DNA from: Nocardiopsis xinjiangensis YIM 90004
GTDB lineage: Bacteria; Actinomycetota; Actinomycetes; Streptosporangiales; Streptosporangiaceae
Assembly: GCF_000341145.1 (NCBI RefSeq)
Contig: NZ_ANBE01000048.1
Coordinates: 1-34,946, forward strand
DNA length: 34,946 bases
Direction of reading: 5' to 3'
Shown: positions 15,957 through 23,085 of the stretch, one piece after another
Numbering within the stretch: position 1 is the first letter of the stretch
Layout: every line of letters starts with the position of its first letter
Notes under the pieces: model-generated
Seen by the model: the letters and a program-made list of their open reading frames with translations, nothing else
Told to the model about the DNA's origin: nothing
Database searches by the model: none
Position numbers and translations under genes: made by a program

Positions 15957-16874
15957 ATGGGCGACGGCCGACGACTGACACGCCGGATCGGGCGGGCGGC
16001 AGCCGTGACCGGTGCCGTCGGGGCGGCCGGGCTGGTCTATGCCTCGGTCATCGAGCGCAACTGGTTCCGGCTGCGCCACTACGAGCTGCCCCTGTTGCCC
16101 CCGGGGAGCCCGCGCCTGCGTGTGCTGCACCTGTCGGACGCACACCTGACCCCCGGACGGCGGATGCTCATCGACTGGATCCGGGGCCTGGAGGCGCATG
16201 AACCCGATGTGGTGATCAACACAGGCGATTCCCTGGCCCACCCCGATGCCGTCGGCCCCTTCGTCGACGCCCTCGGGCCGTTGCTCGACCGGCCGGGTGC
16301 GTTCGTGTACGGCTCCAACGACCTGTTCTCCCCGCAGTTCAAGAACCCCGCGCGGTACCTGTGGCGGACCAGCAAGCACGACTACAACAAGCGGCACGTG
16401 CCCGACCTGCCCTGGCGTGACCTGGGTTCGGCGATGACCTCCGCGGGCTGGCTGGATCTCAACAACCACAAGGGCCGGCTCGAGGCCAACGGGGTCTCGG
16501 TGGCGCTCGCAGGGGTACACGACTCCCACATCAAGCTCGACCGGTACGACGACGTGGCCGGGCCGGCCGACCCGGAGGCGGACGTGCGCCTGGGTGTGCT
16601 GCACTCACCCGAACCGGCGAACCTGTCCCGGTTCAGCGCCGACGGATACCAGCTGCTGATGGCCGGGCACACCCACGGCGGGCAACTGTGCCTGCCCTTC
16701 TACGGGACGCTCGTGACCAACTGCGGTATCGACCGGGTGCGCGCCTGGGGGCTGCACCCGTACGAGGACTCCTGGGTGCACGTGTCCGGCGGCCTGGGGA
16801 CCTCGCCGTACGCTCCCGTGCGGTTCTGCTGCCGCCCGGAGGCCTCGCTCCTGGACCTCGTTCCTTCGGCCTGA
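15957..16874 (+). CDS. Membrane-anchored metallophosphoesterase
   Basis: A 305-residue calcineurin-like phosphoesterase. The metal ligands are in LSDAHL (Asp61, His63), NTGDS (Asp91), GSND (Asn121, Asp122) and GHTHGG near the C-terminus. GSND replaces the commoner GNHD, so the usual catalytic His of that motif is missing. An N-terminal hydrophobic stretch (about 12-30) after a basic head suggests a membrane anchor. Relatives act on UDP-sugar lipids or nucleotides; the substrate here is unknown. AAGGAGA six bases before ATG 15957 fixes the start. The mycobacterial locus has the same gene type after ponA2 (Rv3683). Confidence 0.88.
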   Translation: MGDGRRLTRRIGRAAAVTGAVGAAGLVYASVIERNWFRLRHYELPLLPPGSPRLRVLHLSDAHLTPGRRMLIDWIRGLEAHEPDVVINTGDSLAHPDAVGPFVDALGPLLDRPGAFVYGSNDLFSPQFKNPARYLWRTSKHDYNKRHVPDLPWRDLGSAMTSAGWLDLNNHKGRLEANGVSVALAGVHDSHIKLDRYDDVAGPADPEADVRLGVLHSPEPANLSRFSADGYQLLMAGHTHGGQLCLPFYGTLVTNCGIDRVRAWGLHPYEDSWVHVSGGLGTSPYAPVRFCCRPEASLLDLVPSA

Positions 16875-16942
16875 GCCGCCCGGTGTGTCCGGGCCCCGAC
16901 CAGGCCGGACGCACCGATGTGCGAAGCACTCCCCGTGTCAGT

Positions 16943-16948
16943 TAGAAT
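16943..16948 (+). promoter_or_regulatory. Candidate -10 element of the tRNA-Pro promoter
   Basis: TAGAAT lies 14 bases before the mature 5' end of the tRNA, a usual distance for a stable-RNA promoter. No good -35 is visible. Confidence 0.4.
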
Positions 16949-16961
16949 CGTGGGTGTTGCT

Positions 16962-17036
<75 letters not shown>

Positions 17037-17045
17037 CAGAGGCAG

Positions 17046-17079
17046 ATGCCCGGCAAGGTCTTCCTTGCCGGGCATTTTT
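17046..17079 (+). terminator. Rho-independent terminator after tRNA-Pro
   Basis: Perfect 13-base arms ATGCCCGGCAAGG and CCTTGCCGGGCAT around TCTT, followed by a run of T at 17075-17079. A textbook intrinsic terminator. Confidence 0.92.
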
Positions 17080-17268
17080 GCGTTTCAGGGCCTTCGGGGG
17101 TTCGAATGGCCCGTCCGTTCGCGGACGGCACGGAGACGATCATCCCTCGGCCCGCGCAGAGGCTCCCCGAGCCACGGCAAGCCGTTGCCGTCCACTCGCC
17201 CACCTGGTGCTCGGAGAGCCCGTTCCTCGTCGTGTTGATGACGCGGCACCCGGCGAGCACCGCTCCGG

Positions 17269-18126
17269 TCACGGCTGTGGGCTTCGGCGGTGGGCGAGTG
17301 TTCCGCGGGTGAACACGACGGCGAGGCCGGCCAGGAGCACCCACACGCCGGCTTTGAGCGCGTCGAAGAACAGGAATCCGGGCGGCTCGAAGGAGAACGC
17401 GTCCTGGTAGATCCATCCGGACGCGTTCTCCGTCGTGTGCAGCAGCGCGACGGCCAGGAGGCTGCCGCCGGTGCGGTTGAACAACCACGTGTAGAAGAAC
17501 GCCGCCGCCGTCACGCTGACGAAGAAGACCATGTTCCCGGACGCCCACCCCTGCTCCCCGAACCCCAGGGGCAGATGCCAGGCGGACCACATGAGGCCTA
17601 CGAGTGAGCTCGCGGCGAGCGGCCCGTGCCGCTCCTGCAACCGTGGCAGGGCCAGACCGCGCCAACCGAACTCCTCCCCCAGCCCCGCGAGGACGAAGAC
17701 GGCGGCGAAGTTGACGGCCGCGTTCACCAGCGATGCCGTCGAGGGCGCTGCGGCCTGGCCCGGGAAGGCGAGGAAGGCCACGGCGTAGGCGGCCACCAGG
17801 AAACACGACGGTACGCCGACGAGGGCGATCAGGTGGACCCGGGCCGGAGCTCCCACGCGCAGGATCCCGGATGCGAGGGCCCGCGCGCCTGCTGTTCCGT
17901 GTGCGGTGAGCACCACGAGGAATGCGCACACGCTGGGACCGACGAGGACCAGCGGCGCCATTCGGGACAGGGCCTCGCCGCCGTCCATGGTGAGGAACAG
18001 GTAGGACCAGCTCAGGGCCAGGAGCAAGGTGTAGAAGACGGCGACCCGGTGGCGGTCGACGAACTCGGAGAATCTTCCGAAGGGTCCGTCCTGACCGGCC
18101 TTCCTCGCATGGCCCGCGTCCGCCAT
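17269..18126 (-). CDS. CPBP-family intramembrane metalloprotease
   Basis: A 285-residue polytopic membrane protein with about seven or eight hydrophobic segments. The CPBP/Abi motifs are EEFGWRG (Glu151, Glu152, Arg156), WHLPLGF (His184) and HTTEN (His230, Asn234), the metal-binding and catalytic residues of CAAX-protease-like enzymes. In bacteria such proteins process prenylated-type or small peptide substrates, or give bacteriocin self-immunity; no substrate gene is apparent nearby. Strong GGAGGGG upstream of ATG 18126. It stands alone between tRNA-Pro and the LPMO gene. Confidence 0.88.
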   Translation of the reverse strand: MADAGHARKAGQDGPFGRFSEFVDRHRVAVFYTLLLALSWSYLFLTMDGGEALSRMAPLVLVGPSVCAFLVVLTAHGTAGARALASGILRVGAPARVHLIALVGVPSCFLVAAYAVAFLAFPGQAAAPSTASLVNAAVNFAAVFVLAGLGEEFGWRGLALPRLQERHGPLAASSLVGLMWSAWHLPLGFGEQGWASGNMVFFVSVTAAAFFYTWLFNRTGGSLLAVALLHTTENASGWIYQDAFSFEPPGFLFFDALKAGVWVLLAGLAVVFTRGTLAHRRSPQP

Positions 18127-18238
18127 CGCCGCCCCTCCCCTCCGGGCCGCAGAAGCCCGGTTCCATGTTCACGTCCGCCCACGGGGGTGACAAGGACGAT
18201 GACCGGTCGAGGCCGGGTGGAGAGGCCTCGGAGGAGCA

Positions 18239-18270
18239 CGGAGGGCCGGTCCCGCGGGACCGGCCCTCCG
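18239..18270. terminator. Terminator after the LPMO gene
   Basis: A perfect 32-base palindrome with no loop; half-site CGGAGGGCCGGTCCCG. It begins 12 bases past the LPMO stop and lies before the CPBP start region. Confidence 0.82.
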
Positions 18271-18281
18271 TCGTGGCGGGG

Positions 18282-18803
18282 TTACAGGGCGCCGACGTTC
18301 ACGTCGATGCAGGCGTAGAAGGCGTTGGCGGTGTCGGCGACGTTCCAGCGGGCCAGGATGGTCTGCTCACCGCTGTAGCCCGACAGGTCGACGTCGTGCG
18401 TGAAGTTGTCCGGCGGCTGGGCGCCCTCGTCGTCGAAGCTGTCGACGAGTTCGCCGTCGATGAAGTACTCCCACTCGGCGCTGGAGTGGTTGGCGGTGAT
18501 GGTCCACTCCAGGCTCGCGGTGGTGCCCACCGGGGTGACGTCCCACCCGTAGCTGTCGTCGTCGAGCTCGGAGAAGATCTCGTTGCCGCCGGAGCAGCTC
18601 ATCAGACCCTTGGGGCCCTCGACGCTCTGCGGCTCCCACTGGATCGGTCCGCAGTCGACGACACCGGCGGCGCACTGGGCCTGGCGGCTGGGGGGATCGG
18701 AGACGTAGCCGTGCGCGCTGGCGGTACCGGCCGGCATGAGGGCGAAGATGAGCGCGGTGGATCCGGCGACCGCGGCGGAGGAGCGGAGAACTCGGTTCGT
18801 CAT
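18282..18803 (-). CDS. Secreted AA10 lytic polysaccharide monooxygenase, single domain
   Basis: A 173-residue precursor. A Sec/Tat-like signal (1-30, ending GTASA) is followed at once by His31-Gly-Tyr, so cleavage exposes the N-terminal His of the copper histidine brace. The second brace residue is His106 in ITANHSSAEW and the axial residue is probably Phe162 in NAFYACIDV. Cys44, 51, 70 and 165 can form two disulfides. The mature enzyme of about 143 residues, with no carbohydrate-binding module, resembles small chitin-active AA10 enzymes; chitin as substrate is inference. It oxidatively cuts crystalline polysaccharide outside the cell. Start by GAAGGG eight bases upstream. Confidence 0.93.
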   Translation of the reverse strand: MTNRVLRSSAAVAGSTALIFALMPAGTASAHGYVSDPPSRQAQCAAGVVDCGPIQWEPQSVEGPKGLMSCSGGNEIFSELDDDSYGWDVTPVGTTASLEWTITANHSSAEWEYFIDGELVDSFDDEGAQPPDNFTHDVDLSGYSGEQTILARWNVADTANAFYACIDVNVGAL

Positions 18804-18947
18804 GTGCGAAGCCCTTCTCGTCGGGTCACGGCCTCTGAGGGGGTCTCGGGCCGTAGCGGGGGTGACCCGGGCCCGTCGGCCCAGGGCGGGCGGAGCGCCG
18901 AAGCGGGGTCGGACAAGCACCCGCGTCGGTGCGGACGGCGTCGCCCC

Positions 18948-18977
18948 GGCGCTTTTCGGGCGTTCCCAGAAAGCGCC
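18948..18977. promoter_or_regulatory. Inverted repeat in the LPMO leader
   Basis: Arms GGCGCTTT (18948-18955) and AAAGCGCC (18970-18977) lie about 12 bases downstream of the predicted LPMO start of transcription. It may be an operator or an mRNA hairpin in the 186-base leader. It does not match the known Streptomyces chitinase direct-repeat motif. Confidence 0.35.
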
Positions 18978-18995
18978 TTCCACCCGATGCGGAAA

Positions 18996-19024
18996 ACAGT
19001 AAAGACCCCTTATAGAAGAGTCAA
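18996..19024 (-). promoter_or_regulatory. Housekeeping-type promoter of the LPMO gene
   Basis: On the minus strand TTGACT (19024-19019), exactly 17 bases, then TACTGT (19001-18996): a good match to the HrdB/SigA-type TTGACn-N17-TAnnnT. Initiation near 18989 gives a leader of about 186 bases, unusually long for this genome. The rest of the 404-base gap up to the AfsR-like gene shows only an AT-rich patch (19143-19160) and a weak ACCAGG/CCTGGT hairpin (19183-19198) that may end the AfsR-like transcript. Confidence 0.6.
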
Positions 19025-19207
19025 GGCTCTGCCCGTTCTCCGTACACGCAGGGGCAGGCAGTGCCACCCCCGGCAGTTCAGAGGGGCACGCCCCGCCCCG
19101 CACCGGTACGTGCGCACCCGAAGGCCGAAAGGGCGCCACGAACTGGAAATATTATTAACAGATGGGGATCCGGTCTGCCGGAACCAGGGCCGCCTGGTCC
19201 GCGGTCC

Positions 19208-22200
19208 TCACTCGAAAGACAGAGTTTCCTCACTCCACGAGCGAGCGGCCCCGGCACCCGGGGAACGGCGCGCGAGCTCCCTCCGGGCACGCTCGGCGTC
19301 GGCCAGATCCAGGTCGGTCAGGATCCGCACGGCCGAGGTGAGCAGCGCACACGCCCGCTCGTCGCCGACCACGGGCGCGGGCAGACCGCCGAGGGCGAGC
19401 GCGGCCTTGGCCGAGATGTACTGCTCCTCCCGCTCCTCGGCCAGCGCGAGTGCCTTGTCCAGGGCACGGGCCGCCTCGTCGTTGCGGCCGGCCGCGCCGT
19501 AGGTGATCCCGAGGTCGGTGAGGATCTCCGCGTCCCCACTGTGGTCGCCCACGGCGTCGGCCAGCTCCAGGGCAGCGGCGTGTTCCTCCACCGACCTCTC
19601 CCAGTTCCCGGAGAGCCGGTGGGCCTTGCCCAGGGAGTTGTGCACGTAGATCCGGTTGCCGGCCAGGGACAGCTTCGTGGACAGCTCCAGGGCCTCTCCC
19701 AGATCGGCGAAGGCCCCCTCGGTGTCACCCAGCGCGGCCCGAGCCTCACCCATCACCCGGCGGGTGTGCGCGGCCGTCTCCTCCAGGTCCGGGCCCGAAG
19801 CGCGCTCCATGGCCTGCCCGGCGCAGTGGAGGGCCTCCTCGTACTGGCCCAGGCTCTGCCGCAGCACGGCCAGGTTCCCCCACTGCAGGGACTCGATGTC
19901 GGTGTTGCCGATGGCCGCCGCGTGCTCCAACGCCTCCTCGATCGCCTCGGCCGATTCCGCGAAGCGCCCGACCCGCTCGTAGACCATGCCCAGGTTCGCG
20001 TTGACACGCAGGATCCCCATGCTGTCGTCGAGCCCGACGAGGATTCCGCGCGCCTGCGACAGCAGGTCCATGGCCTCCCCGAACCGGCCGGAGATGTAGT
20101 GGGCGATACCGAGGCCGATGAGGGTGACCGCACGTCCCCGGCCGCTGCCCTGCTGCTCGCTCACCTGCAGCGCACGCTGGTGCGAACTCACCAGGAGCGC
20201 CATGTGCCCCCGCAAGGCGTAGAACCGCCACACCAGGTCGGCCATGCGCCAGGCGTGGTCACCGAAGTCCCCGGAGGCGAAGAACTCGATGGCGTCGGCG
20301 AGGTTCTCGTGGTGGAGGGAGAACCAGCGCTCGGCGTCCTCACGGGTGGACAGATCGCTGCGGTGGGTGCGGTGCGCGGAACTTTCGTACTCCTCGGCCA
20401 CCCGTGGCCCGAGCAGGTCGGCACCCCTGCGGGCGGTGTCGAGGTAGTAGTGCGCCAGGGACAGGCGTGCACTCTCGACGGTCTCCTCGCCGAGCACCGG
20501 TTCGGCCCGGATCCGGCAGAAGTCCTTGATGAGGTCGTGCAGACGGTAGACGTCGCTCTGGGGTTCGGAGAGCAGGTACATACCGACGAGCTCCTGGAGC
20601 ATGTCGTCGGCCTCGTCCACGCTGGTGCCGAGCAGCGCCGCGGCGCCGGTGAGGTCCACGGTGTCGCCGATCATCATCCCCAGGATCAGGAAGGCGTGCC
20701 GCTGCTCACCGTTGAGGCTCTGGTAGGAGAGGTCGATCGCCGACTCGACGCTCTGTCCCTCCACCTGGAGTTCGCGCAGTCGGCGGTCGCGTTCGCTGAG
20801 CCGGCGTGCCACGTGCGCGAACGACCACCGCGGGCGGCTCAGCATCCGCCCGGCCACGACCCGCAGGGCCAGGGGGAGGCCACCGCACAGGCGGGCGATG
20901 GCTCGGGCACTGTCGGGTTCGTCCTCCACACGGGACGCCCCCAGCACCTTGGACAACAGCTCCAACGAGGACTCCTCGTCGAACATCCCGAGGGAGACGA
21001 ACTGGGCCCCGCTGAGCCCGCTGATGTCCTTGCGCGCGGTGATGACCGTCAGCGATCCGGGGGAAGACAGCACGAGCGGACTCGCCTGGGCGACGTTGAA
21101 GGTGTTGTCGAGGATCAGCATCACCCGGCGGTCCGCCATCGTGGCGCGCCACAGAGCCGAACGTTCGTCCAGGGACTCGGGCACGGCCTCGGGTGCGACC
21201 CCCACCGCCCTCAACAGGGCCCCGAGCGCGGACGAGGCGCTCAGCGGTCCACGGTCGGTGTTGTAGCCGTACAGGTCGATGAAGAGCTGGCCGTCGGGGT
21301 AGTGCTCGGCGGCCTCGTGCCCGAAGTGGACGGCCGTGGTGGTCTTGCCCTCGCCGCCGCTTCCGGTGATCACACAGACCTGGGCGCGGTCCCCACCGCC
21401 GTCCACGAGATCGCGCATGCGGATCAGGTCCTGCTCGCGGCCGGTGAAGTCGGGCAGGTCGCGGGGCAGGTCGTTGCGGACGACGTAGGTGTCGGAGACC
21501 GTCGCGGGCTCGTCCGGGGCCGCACGTCCGACTGTCGGCGCCTCCTCACGCAGGATGCGCGCGTGCAGGTCCATGACGTCGGCGCCGGGGTCCACGCCCA
21601 GTTCTTCGACCAGACCGGAACGGAACTCCTCGTAGGCGGTGAGCGCCTTGGCCCGGTCGTTGTCGTGCCACAAGGCGGTGATGAGCAGGTGGTGGAGCCG
21701 CTCGCGGAAGGGTTCGCCGCGGGTGAGCGGGGTCAGGCGCGCGACGACGTCGCCGGCCCGGCCGAGGGCGAGCGCGTGTTCGGCCCACGCGGTGACGGCG
21801 GCCCAGCGTTCCTCCAGCAGCGGGGAGACCACGGAGTAGGCGAGGTGTTCCGAGCCCACCCCGGAGAACGGGGCGCCGCGCCAGCACCGCAGGGATTGTT
21901 CGAGCAGTCGGGCGGCCTCGTGCGCGGGGGCACCGGCGGCGCGGTCGCGCAGGCGGCGGAACCGGTGCAGGTCGACGCTCTCCGGGTCGACGTCGAGGAC
22001 GTAACCGCCGGACGTGGTGGTGATGGTGTCCGGCAGCAGCCGCCTGAGGTGGGAGATCTGCACCTGGATGACCGACCGGGCGGTGCGGGGCGGATCGTCG
22101 CTCCAGAGGTAGCCGATGAGTTGGTCGAAGGTGACCTCCCGTCCGAGGTGCACCAGGAGCGCGCCGAGCACACAACGCTGGCGCGGCCCGCCCACTGTGA

Positions 22201-22252
22201 CCGGGCGGCCGCCGTCCCAGACGGTTATGGGGCCGAGCACACTGAATTCCAC
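19208..22252 (-). CDS. AfsR-like large SARP regulator (DBD-BTAD-NB-ARC-TPR)
   Basis: A 1014-residue regulator. Order: OmpR-type winged helix (about 1-90) with recognition region VIQVQISHLRRLL; BTAD helical domain (about 95-240); NB-ARC ATPase (about 265-560) with Walker A GSGGEGKT (297-304), Walker B ending in Asp382 and GLPLAL (458-463); then TPR repeats (about 640-960). AfsR of Streptomyces has the same architecture and activates afsS, a small-peptide gene, through 11-bp-phased repeats. Just upstream here is a 51-residue peptide gene with such repeats. GTG 22252 has no ribosome site but TAGGCT eight bases upstream, a leaderless pattern. The C-terminal TPR count is my estimate. Confidence 0.92.
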   Translation of the reverse strand: MEFSVLGPITVWDGGRPVTVGGPRQRCVLGALLVHLGREVTFDQLIGYLWSDDPPRTARSVIQVQISHLRRLLPDTITTTSGGYVLDVDPESVDLHRFRRLRDRAAGAPAHEAARLLEQSLRCWRGAPFSGVGSEHLAYSVVSPLLEERWAAVTAWAEHALALGRAGDVVARLTPLTRGEPFRERLHHLLITALWHDNDRAKALTAYEEFRSGLVEELGVDPGADVMDLHARILREEAPTVGRAAPDEPATVSDTYVVRNDLPRDLPDFTGREQDLIRMRDLVDGGGDRAQVCVITGSGGEGKTTTAVHFGHEAAEHYPDGQLFIDLYGYNTDRGPLSASSALGALLRAVGVAPEAVPESLDERSALWRATMADRRVMLILDNTFNVAQASPLVLSSPGSLTVITARKDISGLSGAQFVSLGMFDEESSLELLSKVLGASRVEDEPDSARAIARLCGGLPLALRVVAGRMLSRPRWSFAHVARRLSERDRRLRELQVEGQSVESAIDLSYQSLNGEQRHAFLILGMMIGDTVDLTGAAALLGTSVDEADDMLQELVGMYLLSEPQSDVYRLHDLIKDFCRIRAEPVLGEETVESARLSLAHYYLDTARRGADLLGPRVAEEYESSAHRTHRSDLSTREDAERWFSLHHENLADAIEFFASGDFGDHAWRMADLVWRFYALRGHMALLVSSHQRALQVSEQQGSGRGRAVTLIGLGIAHYISGRFGEAMDLLSQARGILVGLDDSMGILRVNANLGMVYERVGRFAESAEAIEEALEHAAAIGNTDIESLQWGNLAVLRQSLGQYEEALHCAGQAMERASGPDLEETAAHTRRVMGEARAALGDTEGAFADLGEALELSTKLSLAGNRIYVHNSLGKAHRLSGNWERSVEEHAAALELADAVGDHSGDAEILTDLGITYGAAGRNDEAARALDKALALAEEREEQYISAKAALALGGLPAPVVGDERACALLTSAVRILTDLDLADAERARRELARRSPGAGAARSWSEETLSFE

Positions 22253-22260
22253 AACGGGTC

Positions 22261-22266
22261 AGCCTA
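22261..22266 (-). promoter_or_regulatory. -10 element of a leaderless AfsR-like gene promoter
   Basis: TAGGCT on the minus strand ends eight bases before GTG 22252. It lies just past the peptide-gene terminator, so the regulator probably has its own promoter. Confidence 0.45.
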
Positions 22267-22307
22267 GCAAGGCGAATTGGCGCAAAGGAGAAATGCGCAC
22301 AAGAAAA

Positions 22308-22349
22308 GCGGTCCCGAGTATCCCCCTCCGAAACGATACTCGGGACCGC
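22308..22349 (-). terminator. Rho-independent terminator after the 51-residue peptide gene
   Basis: Perfect 14-base arms (GCGGTCCCGAGTAT and its complement) with a 14-base loop. On the minus strand the stem is followed by TTTTCTT, so it is a true intrinsic terminator for leftward transcription, separating the peptide gene from the AfsR-like gene. Confidence 0.9.
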
Positions 22350-22377
22350 GACCCGTAGCCGTGGTCGGCCTCGCGGT

Positions 22378-22533
22378 CTACTGCTCCTCCGAGGGGGCCT
22401 CCTCCTGCGGGGATTCCTCCTCCGGCGTGCTCTTGCCGGGCTCGGGCTCCTCCAGAGGGCGCATCTTCGCGGCCGGCCGGACGTCGGCCACAAGGCGCTC
22501 GAACTCCTCGTCGACAGTGAGCATCTTCGGCAC
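22378..22533 (-). CDS. 51-residue acidic peptide with tandem PxEE repeats, AfsS-like candidate
   Basis: Not a family I recognise. Residues 4-22 form a likely amphipathic helix; the rest is disordered, acidic and proline-rich. P-x-E-E occurs four times, at 26-29, 37-40, 42-45 and 47-50, the last three in a strict five-residue period. There is no Cys, signal peptide or membrane segment. The start is GTG 22533: GGAGAGGGG lies five bases upstream, and codon third positions are almost all G or C from there, whereas the frame further upstream (to 22602) uses rare Arg codons and A/T third positions. The gene has its own promoter with SARP-type repeats, a structured leader and a strong terminator, so it is a discrete expressed unit. 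AfsS, the small target of AfsR, is a functional analogy only. Confidence 0.7.
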   Translation of the reverse strand: MPKMLTVDEEFERLVADVRPAAKMRPLEEPEPGKSTPEEESPQEEAPSEEQ

Positions 22534-22749
22534 TCGGACCCCTCTCCTGATAGCGCTCGCGTAGATGCGCAAAGTGGCTCTACGCCGTCGATCGATCATC
22601 ACATCGGCCCCGTCTCCGGGATGGCGTGGCCACCCGCGGTGCCTCCGCCTTCACGAACACCGCGGGTGGCATGTGCCCGGTGAACTCCGCATGGTGTGAC
22701 CCCGCGAGCCGTCCTCTCGCGGGCACCGTCCGCGTCGAACACCTTCGAC
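22534..22749 (-). promoter_or_regulatory. Structured leader (about 200 bases) of the peptide gene
   Basis: On the minus strand the predicted transcript has four stems before the start codon: GTCGAA/TTCGAC (22734-22749, at the 5' end), CCCGCGAG/CTCGCGGG (22701-22723), perfect 13-base arms GCCACCCGCGGTG/CACCGCGGGTGGC (22629-22670), and GCGTAGA/TCTACGC (22559-22585). A 13-codon frame with two Cys (22692 down to 22651) runs into the large stem, an attenuator-like layout, but its codons look unselected. No known riboswitch class is recognised. Confidence 0.45.
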
Positions 22750-22796
22750 ACTAGAGAGATCTTCTTACAGGAAGCTTTCAGTCCACTTTCAAGGGG
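22748..22796 (-). promoter_or_regulatory. SARP-type operator and promoter of the peptide gene
   Basis: Three direct repeats with an exact 11-base period: CTTACAG (22764), CTTTCAG (22775) and CTTTCAA (22786), each heptamer followed by a four-base spacer (plus-strand notation). On the minus strand, ten bases past the last heptamer, comes TAGTGT (22753-22748), a good -10. The repeats take the place of the -35 hexamer, as in AfsR- and other SARP-activated promoters. PhoP boxes share this 11-base period, so PhoP is an alternative ligand. Transcription would run left into the peptide gene. Confidence 0.65.
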
Positions 22797-23085
22797 CGGT
22801 GAACCGAATGTGTCACGGACGGTCGCGTGATGAGCACCCCATGCCCGCTCCCGATTCGATGAAACTCTGCCCGGACGGCCCGGACTTCCCGAGGGATCCC
22901 CTCTCGGGGCGTCCGCTCTTTACGGCCATACAACTACTCTCAAAATGGCATATCCGATACCCGTTCGCAGATCCGAACCCGCGAACCGCTCCGATCGGCC
23001 CCCACCACAGGGCATGATCGTGCCAGGGATGTCGTTGTGCAGAGAACGGGGCACGAGACACCGGACGCGAAGGAGGACTGCCCGT
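22797..23085. other. Intergenic region upstream of the NUDIX gene
   Basis: About 290 bases without a convincing gene. A patch near 22918-22975 is notably A/T-richer than the surroundings and probably carries promoter elements for the rightward NUDIX gene, but I could not fix a -35/-10 pair. Confidence 0.4.

Noticed and set aside
19061-22267. A 1068-residue open frame on the plus strand opposite the AfsR-like gene
   Set aside because: It is the antisense shadow of a strongly recognisable regulator; high GC at third positions on one strand removes stops from the other. Its protein is low-complexity and matches nothing I know.
22378-22533. The acidic peptide as a Pup-like tag, because it is disordered and ends in Gln
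   Set aside because: It lacks the Gly-Gly before the last residue and the conserved C-terminal helix of Pup, and it is not beside proteasome genes.
22534-22602. Longer form of the 51-residue peptide, starting at 22602
   Set aside because: The added 23 codons include several rare Arg codons and many A/T third positions, and one leader stem falls inside them. GTG 22533 has its own ribosome site.
22799-23017. A 72-residue plus-strand frame upstream of the NUDIX gene
   Set aside because: Mixed third-position composition, no ribosome site and no recognisable sequence; it overlaps the A/T-rich promoter patch.
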